64,000 nt of DNA, taken from assembly GCA_004791255.1 (NCBI GenBank), contig SRUQ01000006.1, positions 310,001 to 374,000 of the forward strand, in the 5' to 3' direction. Position 1 is the stretch's first letter. Each line of letters starts with the position of its first letter. The notes beneath the pieces are model-generated. The model ran no database searches and had not been told where the DNA came from. It was given only the letters and a program-made list of their open reading frames with translations. Of this stretch, positions 8,932 through 18,861 are shown in pieces. The translations under genes and the position numbers were made by a program. Source of the stretch: a bacterium M00.F.Ca.ET.205.01.1.1. GTDB lineage: Bacteria; Pseudomonadota; Alphaproteobacteria; Rhizobiales; Rhizobiaceae.

Positions 8932-9765
8932 CTACTTGGTGTAGATCGGCTCCGGTTCCGGCTGATAGGCCACGGGTGCGGCGCAACCGTTGTTGCCGCC
9001 GAACTGGTAACGCAGACCGCCGCGTACCTCATGGGTGTTGATGCCGCGGTCTTCGCCGGGCCCAGCGCTGGAGATGTCCCATTCGAACATGCGGCCGCCC
9101 TGGATATGGGAGAAGCGGTAGCCGGCGTCCAGGATCACCTTATCGGTCAGGCAGTAGGAGGCGCCGGCCATCAGCGCATAAGCGAAGCGCCAGTTCGATG
9201 CACCCGGGTTGGTCTCGGTGGTGTTCGGGTCATAGACAGTATCCCACTTGACGCGCGCGCCACCGATACCGGCGCCGACGTAAGGCGTGATGCCGTGCCA
9301 GGTGCCGATATCGACATAGGCATTGGCTAGCAGCAGCAGAGCGCTCATCTTCGACACTTCGGTCGAAGTTCCGTTGATGTCCGAGGTTCCGCCGTTGAAG
9401 TTCGACTTGAACCAGTAGTCGGCGGTCAAATCCGTGCGGAAGTGATCGTTGATCTTGTAGCCGACACCGGCACCGAGCGAGAAGCCACCCTTGAGCTTGC
9501 CGAAGTCGAAACTCCTTTCACCGGGTATGACGGTACAATTACAGGGGTCGATCGTGTAGGTCGTATAGTCGATGCCGCGCAGGCTCGACTTGTGATAGTC
9601 AAGGTCGCCACGGATATACCAGCCGCCGACATCGGCGACCGGCTGCTCATAGACTGGCGGCGGGGCCTCTTCGACCACCGGCTCCGGAAGGTCGGCCGCG
9701 AACACTGGCCAGGCCAAGCCCGCGAACAGCAACGCGAACAGGACCTTTCTTGCTGTATTGAACAT
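8932..9765 (-). CDS. Outer-membrane beta-barrel protein, copy 2
   Basis: This is a 277-residue product with a signal peptide ending in PVFAAD, a short Pro/Glu-rich linker (VVEEAPPPVYEQ) and a barrel that parallels copy 1. The shared blocks are GWYIRGDLDY against GWYLRGDVSY, and GITPYVGAGIG in both. The C terminus (EPIYTK) lacks the terminal aromatic of copy 1, so the barrel-assembly signal may be the preceding RYQFGG segment. The ATG at 9765 is preferred over the GTG at 9774 because AGGGGTG lies the right distance upstream and overlaps that GTG. It has its own terminator and CtrA-type site. Confidence 0.9.
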   Translation of the reverse strand: MFNTARKVLFALLFAGLAWPVFAADLPEPVVEEAPPPVYEQPVADVGGWYIRGDLDYHKSSLRGIDYTTYTIDPCNCTVIPGERSFDFGKLKGGFSLGAGVGYKINDHFRTDLTADYWFKSNFNGGTSDINGTSTEVSKMSALLLLANAYVDIGTWHGITPYVGAGIGGARVKWDTVYDPNTTETNPGASNWRFAYALMAGASYCLTDKVILDAGYRFSHIQGGRMFEWDISSAGPGEDRGINTHEVRGGLRYQFGGNNGCAAPVAYQPEPEPIYTK

Positions 9766-9848
9766 GCTTGTCACCCCTAGAACCCTCGGAACAGCGATTG
9801 CTTCCGAATGAAGATTGGCTTTCAGGCGTGGATAATGAATTGCAAAGG

Positions 9849-9863
9849 TTAAAAGGCGTTTAA
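9849..9863 (-). promoter_or_regulatory. CtrA-type binding site before beta-barrel copy 2
   Basis: TTAA at 9849-9852, seven bases, then TTAACC beginning at 9860. This is a perfect TTAA-N7-TTAA, 84-98 bases upstream of the ATG at 9765, almost the same offset as in copy 1. A third TTAACC follows at 9873. Confidence 0.6.
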
Positions 9864-9943
9864 CCCTGTCGATTAACCACGAATCGATAGAATTCGAGGT
9901 ATTCAGCCTGAATTATGAAGCTGGGGATCGGCTCGCCGGCCAA

Positions 9944-9972
9944 CAAAAAAGCCCGCCGGAGAGGCGGGCTTT
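9944..9972 (-). terminator. Rho-independent terminator of glmM
   Basis: GCCCGCC at 9951-9957 pairs with GGCGGGC at 9963-9969, extended by A-T pairs. On the minus strand a run of six T follows at 9950-9945. It begins 20 bases after the glmM stop. Confidence 0.88.
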
Positions 9973-9991
9973 GAACCGGCGCGGACCTCGA

Positions 9992-11344
9992 TCAGGCGGC
10001 GCTGCGTGTTTCCGATATGACCTCGACGAGGTCGTTGACGACGGCCTCGACCAGTTGCGGATCGTCGCCCTCGGCCATGACGCGGATCAGCGGTTCGGTG
10101 CCCGACGGCCGGATGACAAGGCGCCCGGTCTTGCCGAGACGGTGGCGGGCATCCTCGATCGCGGCCTTGACCGGGGCTTCCTCCAGCGGCTTGCCGCCGG
10201 CGATGCGAACGTTCTTCAGGAGTTGCGGCACCGGCTCGAACTTCTTCGACAGTTCGCTGACCGGACGGCCCTGCCGCTTGATGCAGGCCAGCACCTGCAG
10301 CGCCGAGACCAGGCCGTCGCCCGTGGTCGAGAAATCCGACAGCACGATATGGCCGGACTGCTCGCCGCCGACATTGAGCCCATGCGCGCGCATATGTTCG
10401 ACGACATAGCGGTCGCCGACCTTGGTGCGGTGCAGATGCAGCTTCATGTCGCCGAGGAAGCGCTCGAGGCCGAGATTGGACATCACGGTCGAAACGACGC
10501 CGCCGCCGGCAAGGCGCCCGTTTTGATGCCAGGACTCGGCGATCAGCGCCATGATCTGGTCGCCGTCGACGATCGCCCCGTTCTCGTCGACGATGACGAC
10601 GCGGTCGGCATCGCCGTCGAGCGCGATGCCGATATCGGCGCGCACTTCGTGCACCTTCTTCTGCAGGCCGGCCGGATGGGTCGAGCCGCATTCCTTGTTG
10701 ATGTTGAAGCCGTTGGGTTCGACATTGATGGCGACGACATCGGCGCCGAGTTCCCACAGCGCTTCCGGAGCCACCTTGTAGGCGGCGCCATTGGCGCAAT
10801 CGACGACGATCCGCAGACCCGAAAGCGACATCGAGCGCGGCAGCGTGCGCTTGGCGAATTCGATGTAGCGGTCATGCACGCCGTCGACGCGCTTGGCGCG
10901 GCCGAGCCCGTCGGAATCGGCAAGCGCCAGTTCGATATCCTTGTCGAGCATGCCCTCGATACGCTCCTCGATCTCGTCGGAGAGCTTGTAGCCGTCGGGG
11001 CCGAACAGCTTGATGCCGTTGTCGTAGTAGGGGTTGTGCGAAGCCGAGATCATCACGCCGATATCGGCGCGCAGCGAACGCACCAGCATGGCGACGGCCG
11101 GCGTCGGGATGGGGCCGAGCAGGAACACGTCCATGCCGGCGGCGCAAAGACCGGCCACCATGGCATTCTCGATCATGTAGCCGGAAAGCCTCGTGTCCTT
11201 GCCGAGCACGACCCGGTGGCGATGGCTGCCGCGCTGGAACGAAAGGCCGGCGGCCATACCGACGCGCATGGCGATTTCCGCGGTCATCGGAAACTTGTTG
11301 GCGCGCCCGCGAATGCCGTCCGTGCCGAAGTAATTCCCTGCCAT
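9992..11344 (-). CDS. glmM: Phosphoglucosamine mutase
   Basis: GlmM interconverts glucosamine-6-phosphate and glucosamine-1-phosphate, feeding UDP-GlcNAc for peptidoglycan and lipid A. The 450-residue product starts YFGTDGIRGRAN. It has the phosphoserine loop (MISASHNPYYDNG), the metal-binding DGDADR motif, the sugar-binding GGEQSGH and the phosphate-binding RPSGTEPLIRV near the C terminus. The ATG at 11344 gives the canonical N terminus with AAGGAC upstream. In many alphaproteobacteria glmM follows ftsH; here 2.8 kb of other genes separate them. It ends in a strong terminator. Confidence 0.97.
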   Translation of the reverse strand: MAGNYFGTDGIRGRANKFPMTAEIAMRVGMAAGLSFQRGSHRHRVVLGKDTRLSGYMIENAMVAGLCAAGMDVFLLGPIPTPAVAMLVRSLRADIGVMISASHNPYYDNGIKLFGPDGYKLSDEIEERIEGMLDKDIELALADSDGLGRAKRVDGVHDRYIEFAKRTLPRSMSLSGLRIVVDCANGAAYKVAPEALWELGADVVAINVEPNGFNINKECGSTHPAGLQKKVHEVRADIGIALDGDADRVVIVDENGAIVDGDQIMALIAESWHQNGRLAGGGVVSTVMSNLGLERFLGDMKLHLHRTKVGDRYVVEHMRAHGLNVGGEQSGHIVLSDFSTTGDGLVSALQVLACIKRQGRPVSELSKKFEPVPQLLKNVRIAGGKPLEEAPVKAAIEDARHRLGKTGRLVIRPSGTEPLIRVMAEGDDPQLVEAVVNDLVEVISETRSAA

Positions 11345-11369
11345 GCTATTTGGAGTCCTTGACGTTCTT

Positions 11370-11390
11370 TTGTGGCACGTCATGCCACAA
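11370..11390 (-). promoter_or_regulatory. Inverted repeat in the glmM leader
   Basis: TTGTGGCA at 11370-11377 and TGCCACAA at 11383-11390 are perfect 8-base arms around a 5-base loop. The hairpin would end 25 bases before the glmM ATG, just upstream of the ribosome-binding site. It could be an operator or an mRNA stem. Confidence 0.45.
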
Positions 11391-11407
11391 TTGGCCGGCG
11401 TGCTACC

Positions 11408-11422
11408 ATCACATTGTGTGAT
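11408..11422. promoter_or_regulatory. Short inverted repeat between glmM and the plus-strand module gene
   Basis: ATCACA and TGTGAT flank TTG. This 15-base palindrome lies in the 367-base intergenic stretch 11345-11711. Apart from this site, the glmM-leader repeat and the -10 box at 11682, I see nothing definable in that stretch. Confidence 0.3.
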
Positions 11423-11655
11423 TATATGTTACCAATCCTTAGAAAATCCTTGTTGCGCACCGCACACAACATGGCCGTGGCGTAGCACGCCTGGCCCTTC
11501 GCGCCGCAATATACCAGTTATGCGAGCGCTTGGGCGCGGATGCAGCCAGAAATTCTTGCCGCCAAGTGGTCAACAGGCAGCGATTTCATCACCTTATCGT
11601 TAGGCGCCGGCTTTCGTCGCGATATGCGCCACTTGGCATCTGGCGCAACCGACCG

Positions 11656-11687
11656 TTGAACGTTATTGATTCGCAGGGACGTATAAT
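11656..11687 (+). promoter_or_regulatory. Candidate promoter of the three-module secreted protein
   Basis: A perfect TATAAT stands at 11682-11687, 24 bases before the ATG at 11712. TTGAAC at 11656-11661 is 20 bases further up, a long spacer. The same TTGAAC hexamer serves the paralogue at 12871. Confidence 0.5.
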
Positions 11688-11711
11688 GGGCTGCCGCAAC
11701 GGAGAAACGCT

Positions 11712-12572
11712 ATGCTCATCCACCGACTTGCTACCTTGACCGGCCTCGCGGTCGCGACGTTGTTCCTGGCCGCGCCAGCCAACGCGCTGACGATGGCCGA
11801 ATGCAGCACGAAATACAACGCCGCCAAGGACGCGGGGACACTTGCCGGCGCGACCTGGAACCAGTTCCGCAAGGCGCAGTGCGGCACCGACGCCGCCGCC
11901 ACCACGGACGCCAAGCCGGCCACCACCAAGGCTGCCGAGACCAAGCCAGCCGAAGCCAAGCCTGCCAAGGCGAAGCCTGCGGCTGCGGCGGCCGACAGCA
12001 CCGCCAAGGGCCTGACCGCCAAGGAATGCAGCGCCAAATACCAGGCGGCCAAGGCTGCCGGCACGCTGAACGGCATGAAGTGGAACGACTTCCGCAAGGC
12101 CGAGTGCGCCGCCGGCGCTTCGACCGCCGCCGGCACCAAGCCGGCCAAGCCGGCGACCACGAAGGCTGCCGCGGCTCCTGCCGACAATGGCGGCAAAGGC
12201 CTGACCATGGCCGAATGCGGCGCCAAGTACCAGGCGGCCAAGACCGCCAACACGCTGAAGGGTCAGAAGTGGAACGACTTCCGCAAGGCCGAATGCGGCC
12301 CCGCTGCCGCGGATGACGACACCGTGCCGGCCCCGAGCGAAGCCACCTACACCAAGGAACCGGCAAAGCCGACGACTGTTGCCCCCAAGGGCGTCACCTT
12401 CCCGTCCGCGGTCTCGGCGAAATATGCCAGCGAGACCCCCGGAAAGGGCCGCATGCACACCTGCCTCGACCAGTACTACGCCCTCAAGGACGCCAATGCG
12501 CTCGGCGGCCTGAAGTGGATCCAGAAGGGCGGCGGCTTCTACAGCCTGTGCAACGCCAAGCTGAAGGGCTGA
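11712..12572 (+). CDS. Secreted protein with three tandem two-cysteine modules
   Basis: This is a 286-residue product with a signal peptide (cleavage near residue 25, after NA). Three near-identical 32-residue modules follow at about 26-57, 101-132 and 164-195. Each has the pattern LTxxEC-x3-Y-x2-AK-x2-TL-x-G-x2-W-x2-FRKA-x-C, with the two Cys 26 residues apart. Ala/Lys/Pro linkers join them. A C-terminal unit (about 236-286) keeps the same C..Y..K..LGGL.W spacing but ends GGGFYSLCNAKLKG. Paired cysteines suggest one disulfide per module in the periplasm or outside. I know no named function. The gene at 12871 is a one-module paralogue. Both sit between ftsH and glmM on the opposite strand. 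Confidence 0.88.
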   Translation: MLIHRLATLTGLAVATLFLAAPANALTMAECSTKYNAAKDAGTLAGATWNQFRKAQCGTDAAATTDAKPATTKAAETKPAEAKPAKAKPAAAAADSTAKGLTAKECSAKYQAAKAAGTLNGMKWNDFRKAECAAGASTAAGTKPAKPATTKAAAAPADNGGKGLTMAECGAKYQAAKTANTLKGQKWNDFRKAECGPAAADDDTVPAPSEATYTKEPAKPTTVAPKGVTFPSAVSAKYASETPGKGRMHTCLDQYYALKDANALGGLKWIQKGGGFYSLCNAKLKG

Positions 12573-12660
12573 GCCACGCATGGCATTCCCCCTGATCGAT
12601 GGGGCATGACCCGGTTGAGATCGTATTGAATTAGACGTCAAATCTGGCAAGGACAGGCAA

Positions 12661-12694
12661 AGGCCCGCGATGTATCTGCTTCGCGGGCCTTTTT
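12661..12694 (+). terminator. Rho-independent terminator of the three-module gene
   Basis: The 10-base arms at 12661-12670 and 12681-12690 (AGGCCCGCGA against TCGCGGGCCT) are perfectly complementary and run into TTTTT. It lies 90 bases past the stop and separates the two paralogues into different transcripts. Confidence 0.87.
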
Positions 12695-12804
12695 GTTGCG
12701 CGCGAAGACGCCCGGCCTTGCTCGCATCTGCATATCGCCGGATCCGTCGGCATCATCAATTCGCCCACACTGCCAGGCCTGTCGGTAGCTCGCAAAGATT
12801 CCAG

Positions 12805-12833
12805 TTGAACATAGCAGGAACAAACAGTATACA
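12805..12833 (+). promoter_or_regulatory. Promoter of the one-module secreted protein
   Basis: TTGAAC at 12805-12810, exactly 17 bases, then TATACA at 12828-12833. The ATG follows 37 bases later with GGAGGG at 12861-12866 as the ribosome-binding site. Confidence 0.65.
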
Positions 12834-12870
12834 AAAAGACATCTAACTTGTTATCAACCAGGAGGGTCTT

Positions 12871-13329
12871 ATGCGCAGTTTGAAATTGGCAGTATTGGCT
12901 GTGACGGCATCGGTTGCTTGGAGCGTCGCCCCTGCAAGCGCTCTGACGATGAAGGAATGCGGCGAGACCTATCGGACAGCCAAGGAAGGCGGCTCTCTGA
13001 ACGGCATGGACTGGGCCGCTTTCCGCAAGGAGAAATGCGCGATATCAGCTGCGGAGAGTGTCAGCGCGGATACGGACAAAACCGCGCCGCAGCCGAAAGA
13101 GGAAACCAGCGCGGCGGTCGCCCCCACTGTAGCGCCGGCGGGCGTGACATTCCCGACCACCCTCGCCGCCGAGTTCAAGACCGAAAAGCCCGCGAAGGCG
13201 CGGATGAAGACCTGCCTGCAGGGTTACCACGGCAACAAGGAGGCGGGTACGTTGAACGGCCTTCGCTGGATCCAGAAGGGCGGCGGTTATTACAGCCTGT
13301 GCAATGCGCGGCTGAAAGTTGAATCATAA
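12871..13329 (+). CDS. Secreted protein with one two-cysteine module, paralogue of 11712 gene
   Basis: This 152-residue product has a signal peptide cleaved near residue 24 (PASA). A single module at residues 25-56 has the same layout as those of the 11712 gene (LTMKEC ... GMDWAAFRKEKC). A Pro/Thr linker and the same C-terminal unit follow (GVTFPTTLAAEF ... GLRWIQKGGGYYSLCNARLK). The shared first and last parts show duplication with gain or loss of internal modules. Its own promoter, strong RBS and the terminator upstream make it an independent transcript. Function is unknown; periplasmic or secreted location is inferred from the signal and cysteines. Confidence 0.87.
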   Translation: MRSLKLAVLAVTASVAWSVAPASALTMKECGETYRTAKEGGSLNGMDWAAFRKEKCAISAAESVSADTDKTAPQPKEETSAAVAPTVAPAGVTFPTTLAAEFKTEKPAKARMKTCLQGYHGNKEAGTLNGLRWIQKGGGYYSLCNARLKVES

Positions 13330-13386
13330 AAATCGAGTACGGCGGATTAAAGCGGTTCACCGTTTTTCACGCAGACGTTGAGCCGT

Positions 13387-13411
13387 GATCCTCGGGCTTG
13401 ACCCGAGGATC
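13387..13411. repeat. Palindromic intergenic repeat, 10-bp arms
   Basis: GATCCTCGGG and CCCGAGGATC flank CTTGA. This unit is familiar from rhizobial intergenic DNA. The 253-base gap 13330-13582 holds no gene. A partial copy of the CGCCCAAAAGTG repeat family occurs at about 13537-13552. Confidence 0.6.
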
Positions 13412-13582
13412 TGCTGTCGTGCGACATCTGGGCGCCGGCTGTGAGTTGGCAACCGCCAATCCGGTTGCGTTGGCAGGTCCTCGGGACAAGCCGGACGATG
13501 ACGCTCCAAGCTACGTCCGGCGCTTCTCCTGAGGCAACGTCGCCCAAAAGTGAGAAGAGTCTCAGTTTGAAATTCGGGACTG

Positions 13583-14005
13583 TTAAAAATCCATGGTCGC
13601 TATCGATTGCCTGACTTCAGCCAACTCTGAGGCCACTTCTGGACGATCGAATGACAAAGCGAGGTAGGTAGCCAAAACGACGGCACTTCCATTCGAAAGG
13701 TACCAAACTCCGAGTGTCTCATTGAGATCGCGGGAGACGCACCCGACAGAAAATACCTTGCCCATGTTTGTAACCGGATCGTCAAACACTCGGGCCTGCT
13801 TTCTGCAAAACTCCCCGAGCATGCTTTTCAGTGCAACTATGTTGACTCGCGGATGTTTGCCTCCGGCATAGCGGGCAATCGTGAACTGAAACGCTCCAAC
13901 TCCGGAGGAGCGGGCAAGCGTCGGTACACCCTCGGGTACGTCGTCTGTTATGTCAGTCCAATCCGACGATAGATCAAAATGCAGTCCGCAGAACTCTATG
14001 CGCAT
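13583..14005 (-). CDS. Orphan hypothetical protein, A+T-richer than neighbours
   Basis: This is a 140-residue product with no signal peptide and no membrane segment. It has a mixed alpha/beta pattern with strands such as MRIEFCGLHFDL near the N terminus and GVWYLSNGSAVVLATYLAL in the middle, then a charged C-terminal helix ending TMDF. I do not recognise the family; the size and fold pattern would suit a small cytoplasmic binding or immunity-type protein, but that is speculation. Base composition is visibly lower in G+C than the flanking genes. It is framed by palindromic repeats on both sides (13387 and 14023). Both facts hint at acquisition. Confidence 0.65.
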   Translation of the reverse strand: MRIEFCGLHFDLSSDWTDITDDVPEGVPTLARSSGVGAFQFTIARYAGGKHPRVNIVALKSMLGEFCRKQARVFDDPVTNMGKVFSVGCVSRDLNETLGVWYLSNGSAVVLATYLALSFDRPEVASELAEVRQSIATMDF

Positions 14006-14022
14006 GCTGAACCGCCCTGGTC

Positions 14023-14147
14023 TGGAGCAATGCCAGGAAAAGTGTGAGGCGGCTTTCCCGGGACAAGCGGATAGCGCTTGCCCTCGGGAATTGCGTCAAA
14101 GCGAAGAGTTGGAGCGGTTCGCCGTTTCCGTGAAACGGTCAAATGCT

Positions 14148-14152
<5 letters not shown>
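14023..14152. repeat. Repeat unit with nested stems between ftsH and the orphan gene
   Basis: It starts TGGAGCAATGCCAGG and continues AAAAGTGTGAGGCGG-CTTTCCCGGGA. It carries an inserted stem (AAGCG/CGCTT) and ends GGGAATTGCGTCAAAGCGAAGAG followed by GGAGCGGTTCGCCGTTTCC. The first part matches the unit at 38706, including GAATTGCGT. The G+C-rich ends pair with each other. It may act at the 3' end of ftsH. Confidence 0.55.
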
Positions 14153-16073
<1,921 letters not shown>

Positions 16074-16202
16074 CAATTGTCCCGTTTGGGCGTCCGCGGG
16101 CGGACACGCGTCATGAGAGGAAACTTGCGCCTAACATAGGGAGAGCGCCTCCCCTTGCCAAGCATAACAGCACGTGTGGGTTAAGCTTTCGCCCCATGAT
16201 CG

Positions 16203-17564
16203 TCAGGCACTGTGGCCGCGCAAAGGCAGAGGCGGAACCCGAGCCGCGCCAATCAGCCCGGCGACGGCGCGCGCCGGTGCCAGGTCGAAGGACGGCAGGA
16301 AACGGGCAAAGGGCGCCACAACCGGCCGCGCCGTGAACCCTGGCAACGCCAGCCCGTCGCGTGCCGAACCAGCATTTTCAACGGCTTGCCGCAATGCCGG
16401 TTCGCAGGCCAGTGCTGCCCGCATCAGGCTTGGCGGCGTTTCTCCATGGACGATGACAAGCCGTTTGGCCGCCGCAGCCCCGAGCGGCGCGATCAACAAT
16501 GCTGCCCCGCTGTCGCTCAAAGTGATGTCTCGGCGGCCGTCCCAGATCAGCCCGTCGGCGGCCGCAACCAGTGGCAGGCCGCGCCTCTCGCGGTGCAGGA
16601 AGATGCCGGCTCGCCTGAAGTCGACCACCGTCCGCGACAATGTGGCGCAAACAAATCCGGCCTTCAGCCGGCCGAAAAGGGCGGCACTGCGCGCCTGGTC
16701 AGGCAGGAAGGCAACGCCCCCGGTCGCGGCCAGCAGGATGCGCAACGCGTAGATGGCCGCGCGATCCCCGTCTGATGTCAGAAGGCCCGGATCGAGACGG
16801 ATGAGACCGGCACAAGGCCGGCTGGAAAAGCGCTCGATCAGATCGGCGGCCTCGACGCCAAGCCGCGTGCGCGCGCCGGCCTCGCGCGCGGCCAGCGCCA
16901 GCGCATCGTCCATGCGCCGTGCGCCGTCCACGCCGGCAAGTACCGCGCGCAGGCGCGGCCGCTCGAAGGCCTCGTCGGCATTGGTCGGGTCCTCGGTCCA
17001 GCCGACCTGCTGGCGCCGCAGGAAATCGCGCAGCGCCGCGCGCCGCACACCGAGAAGCGGCCGCACGATCCAGTCGCGCCAATCATGCAAGGTGGCGGGC
17101 GCCATGCCGGCAAGGCCACGCCCCTCGTCTTGGCCGTCCTCGTTGCGGTGCTGCCGCATCACCACCGTTTCGGCCTGGTCGTCCGCTGTGTGGCCGGTCG
17201 CGATCAGGCCGATCCCTTCCGCTCGCGCGGCACTGGCCAGCAGGCGATAGCGCGCTTCCCGCGCTGCCGCCGGCAGGCCTGTGGAAGGCTTGGCGCCCTC
17301 CCAGGCAAGGATGCGATGCGGAATGCCACGCTCCGCGCACAGTCTCGCCATCGCTTGCGCCTCAGCCGCCGAGCCTTGCCGCAGGCCATGGTCGACCGTC
17401 ACCGCGAGCAGCCTGGCGGACGGCGCGGTTTTGTCGAGATGCTGTTTGAGGAGAAGAAGCAGGGCGGTCGAGTCGCTGCCGCCGGACACGGCCGCAACGG
17501 CGCCGCTGGTGAAATCGATATGCGAAAAAAGGGTCTTCGAAAGATCAGGCCCGCTGCCGAGCAT
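16203..17564 (-). CDS. tilS: tRNA(Ile)-lysidine synthetase
   Basis: TilS ligates lysine to C34 of the CAU-anticodon tRNA-Ile, changing it to read AUA. The 453-residue product has the N-type ATP-pyrophosphatase P-loop SGGSDS at residues 27-32. TVDHGLR and the ATGHTADDQAETVVMR block follow, then a less conserved C-terminal part. The ATG at 17564 is chosen over a TTG one codon upstream; no strong RBS is visible. It is 129 bases from ftsH and 55 bases from cpoB, and the latter gap is filled by a palindromic repeat (17569-17609). Confidence 0.94.
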   Translation of the reverse strand: MLGSGPDLSKTLFSHIDFTSGAVAAVSGGSDSTALLLLLKQHLDKTAPSARLLAVTVDHGLRQGSAAEAQAMARLCAERGIPHRILAWEGAKPSTGLPAAAREARYRLLASAARAEGIGLIATGHTADDQAETVVMRQHRNEDGQDEGRGLAGMAPATLHDWRDWIVRPLLGVRRAALRDFLRRQQVGWTEDPTNADEAFERPRLRAVLAGVDGARRMDDALALAAREAGARTRLGVEAADLIERFSSRPCAGLIRLDPGLLTSDGDRAAIYALRILLAATGGVAFLPDQARSAALFGRLKAGFVCATLSRTVVDFRRAGIFLHRERRGLPLVAAADGLIWDGRRDITLSDSGAALLIAPLGAAAAKRLVIVHGETPPSLMRAALACEPALRQAVENAGSARDGLALPGFTARPVVAPFARFLPSFDLAPARAVAGLIGAARVPPLPLRGHSA

Positions 17565-17568
17565 CAAT

Positions 17569-17609
17569 GCATGTCGCCGGGAAGTGGTCCCGGTTTTGGG
17601 ACGACATGC
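17569..17609. repeat. GCATGTCG palindromic repeat, copy 1
   Basis: GCATGTC at 17569-17575 and GACATGC at 17603-17609 enclose AAGTGGTCCCGGTTTTGGG. It is a diverged member of a family with three closer copies at 25247, 36890 and 52896. It lies between cpoB and tilS. Confidence 0.75.
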
Positions 17610-17619
17610 CAGGGAAACA

Positions 17620-18738
17620 TCAGCACGCAGCCAGGGCCTTTTCCTGTTTGATGCGCTCCTTGAGCGCGCTGGAAATGTCGGGGTAGCGCTTGCCGACCTC
17701 GCCGAAGGTGGCGCAGGCGACGTCGTGCTGCTTGAGGCCGACCAGCGACACGCCGAGCTTCAAGAGCATGTCGGGAGCCTTCTTGGCCTTGGGATAATCC
17801 TTGCTGGCGGAGAGAAAGACCTCGGCGGCGTCGCGGTATTTCTGCTGGCCAAGCAGCGATTCACCCAGCCAGTAATGTGCGTCCGCCGTCTTGGCGTCCT
17901 TTGGGAAGCGGGAGATATGGTCGCGGAAACCCTGTTCGGCGGTACCGTAGTCGCCCGACAGGATGAATTGATAGGAATTGCGGTAGAGCTCTTCCGGGTC
18001 GTTGGTGGACGGCAATGCCGCGACCACCGTGCCGCCCGACTTGCCGGCCTTGGCGGGAGCTCCGGTGGCCGGGGCAGTGTCCTGCGTCGGCGCGGTCGAC
18101 TGGGTGCTGCCACCGGCATCGACCACATTGCCGTTCTTGTCGACGGTGATGGTGCCGAAGGTCTTTTCCGGCGCGCCCGTTCCGGGGATCACCTTGCCAG
18201 GCTCGCCATCGGGCGATTCGACGATGACGTCCTCGACCGTCTTGCCGCCGGCGGATGCGGCGTCGGCGGGCGCGGCACCGGCCGGTGCCCGGGTTGCCGG
18301 AGCCGCCGCCACGTCTGTGTTGGTATCGGTGGTGGCGTCGGACTTCTTCTTCGGCGCCGGCGGCTGTCCGCCCTGCGAGCCACCTTGCGAACCGCCCTCG
18401 AGCTGCTGGAAGCGGAACTCGTTATCTTCCTGCTGCTTGCGGATCTGCTCCTGCATCTGCAGGACCTGAAAATTGAGTTCCTCGATCTTGCCGTTCATCT
18501 GCCGCAGCTGGTCTTCCATACTGGTGGCCGCCGTGCCATCGGACTGCACCATCTGGACCTGATCGGGTTTCTTCTTTTCCCCGAAAAGCTTGGGCAATTC
18601 GATACTGGGCAGATGGAAGGAAAAGCCGCTGTCGGCTGGTTGCCCCGTGCCGCTGGGCCCCAGGCCGCTCGCCAGGGCGGTGACGCCCGAAAGAAGAAGC
18701 ACCGCAAGCGTGCCGCTCAGAACCGATCTCAAATGCAT
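17620..18738 (-). CDS. cpoB: Tol-Pal system TPR protein CpoB (YbgF)
   Basis: CpoB is a periplasmic protein that links the Tol-Pal machine to peptidoglycan synthesis at division. The 372-residue product has a signal peptide (about 1-24). A coiled-coil follows at about 65-115 (EDQLRQMNGKIEELNFQVLQ), then a long Ala/Pro/Thr linker and C-terminal TPRs (about 250-372: ELYRNSYQFILSGDYGTAEQ, AHYWLGESLLGQQKYRDAAE). The linker is longer than in E. coli. It is the sixth gene of the tolQRAB-pal series. A terminator-like hairpin separates it from pal, so it may be partly uncoupled. Confidence 0.93.
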   Translation of the reverse strand: MHLRSVLSGTLAVLLLSGVTALASGLGPSGTGQPADSGFSFHLPSIELPKLFGEKKKPDQVQMVQSDGTAATSMEDQLRQMNGKIEELNFQVLQMQEQIRKQQEDNEFRFQQLEGGSQGGSQGGQPPAPKKKSDATTDTNTDVAAAPATRAPAGAAPADAASAGGKTVEDVIVESPDGEPGKVIPGTGAPEKTFGTITVDKNGNVVDAGGSTQSTAPTQDTAPATGAPAKAGKSGGTVVAALPSTNDPEELYRNSYQFILSGDYGTAEQGFRDHISRFPKDAKTADAHYWLGESLLGQQKYRDAAEVFLSASKDYPKAKKAPDMLLKLGVSLVGLKQHDVACATFGEVGKRYPDISSALKERIKQEKALAAC

Positions 18739-18861
18739 GTGCCTCTCGCCGTATCGTTAGCTTGTTCGCGCCTTCCAATCAGAGTGGGACCAGTCAAGCG
18801 CACTCGGCTCATAGCAGGGAGCGAGACTTCGGCCAAATTTTGTTTCCGGTGCCCGGATATG

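Noticed and set aside
11712..12572. Tandem DNA repeat or CRISPR-like array
   Set aside because: The periodic similarity is in protein modules of one open frame; unit spacing is irregular and no spacer-repeat pattern exists.
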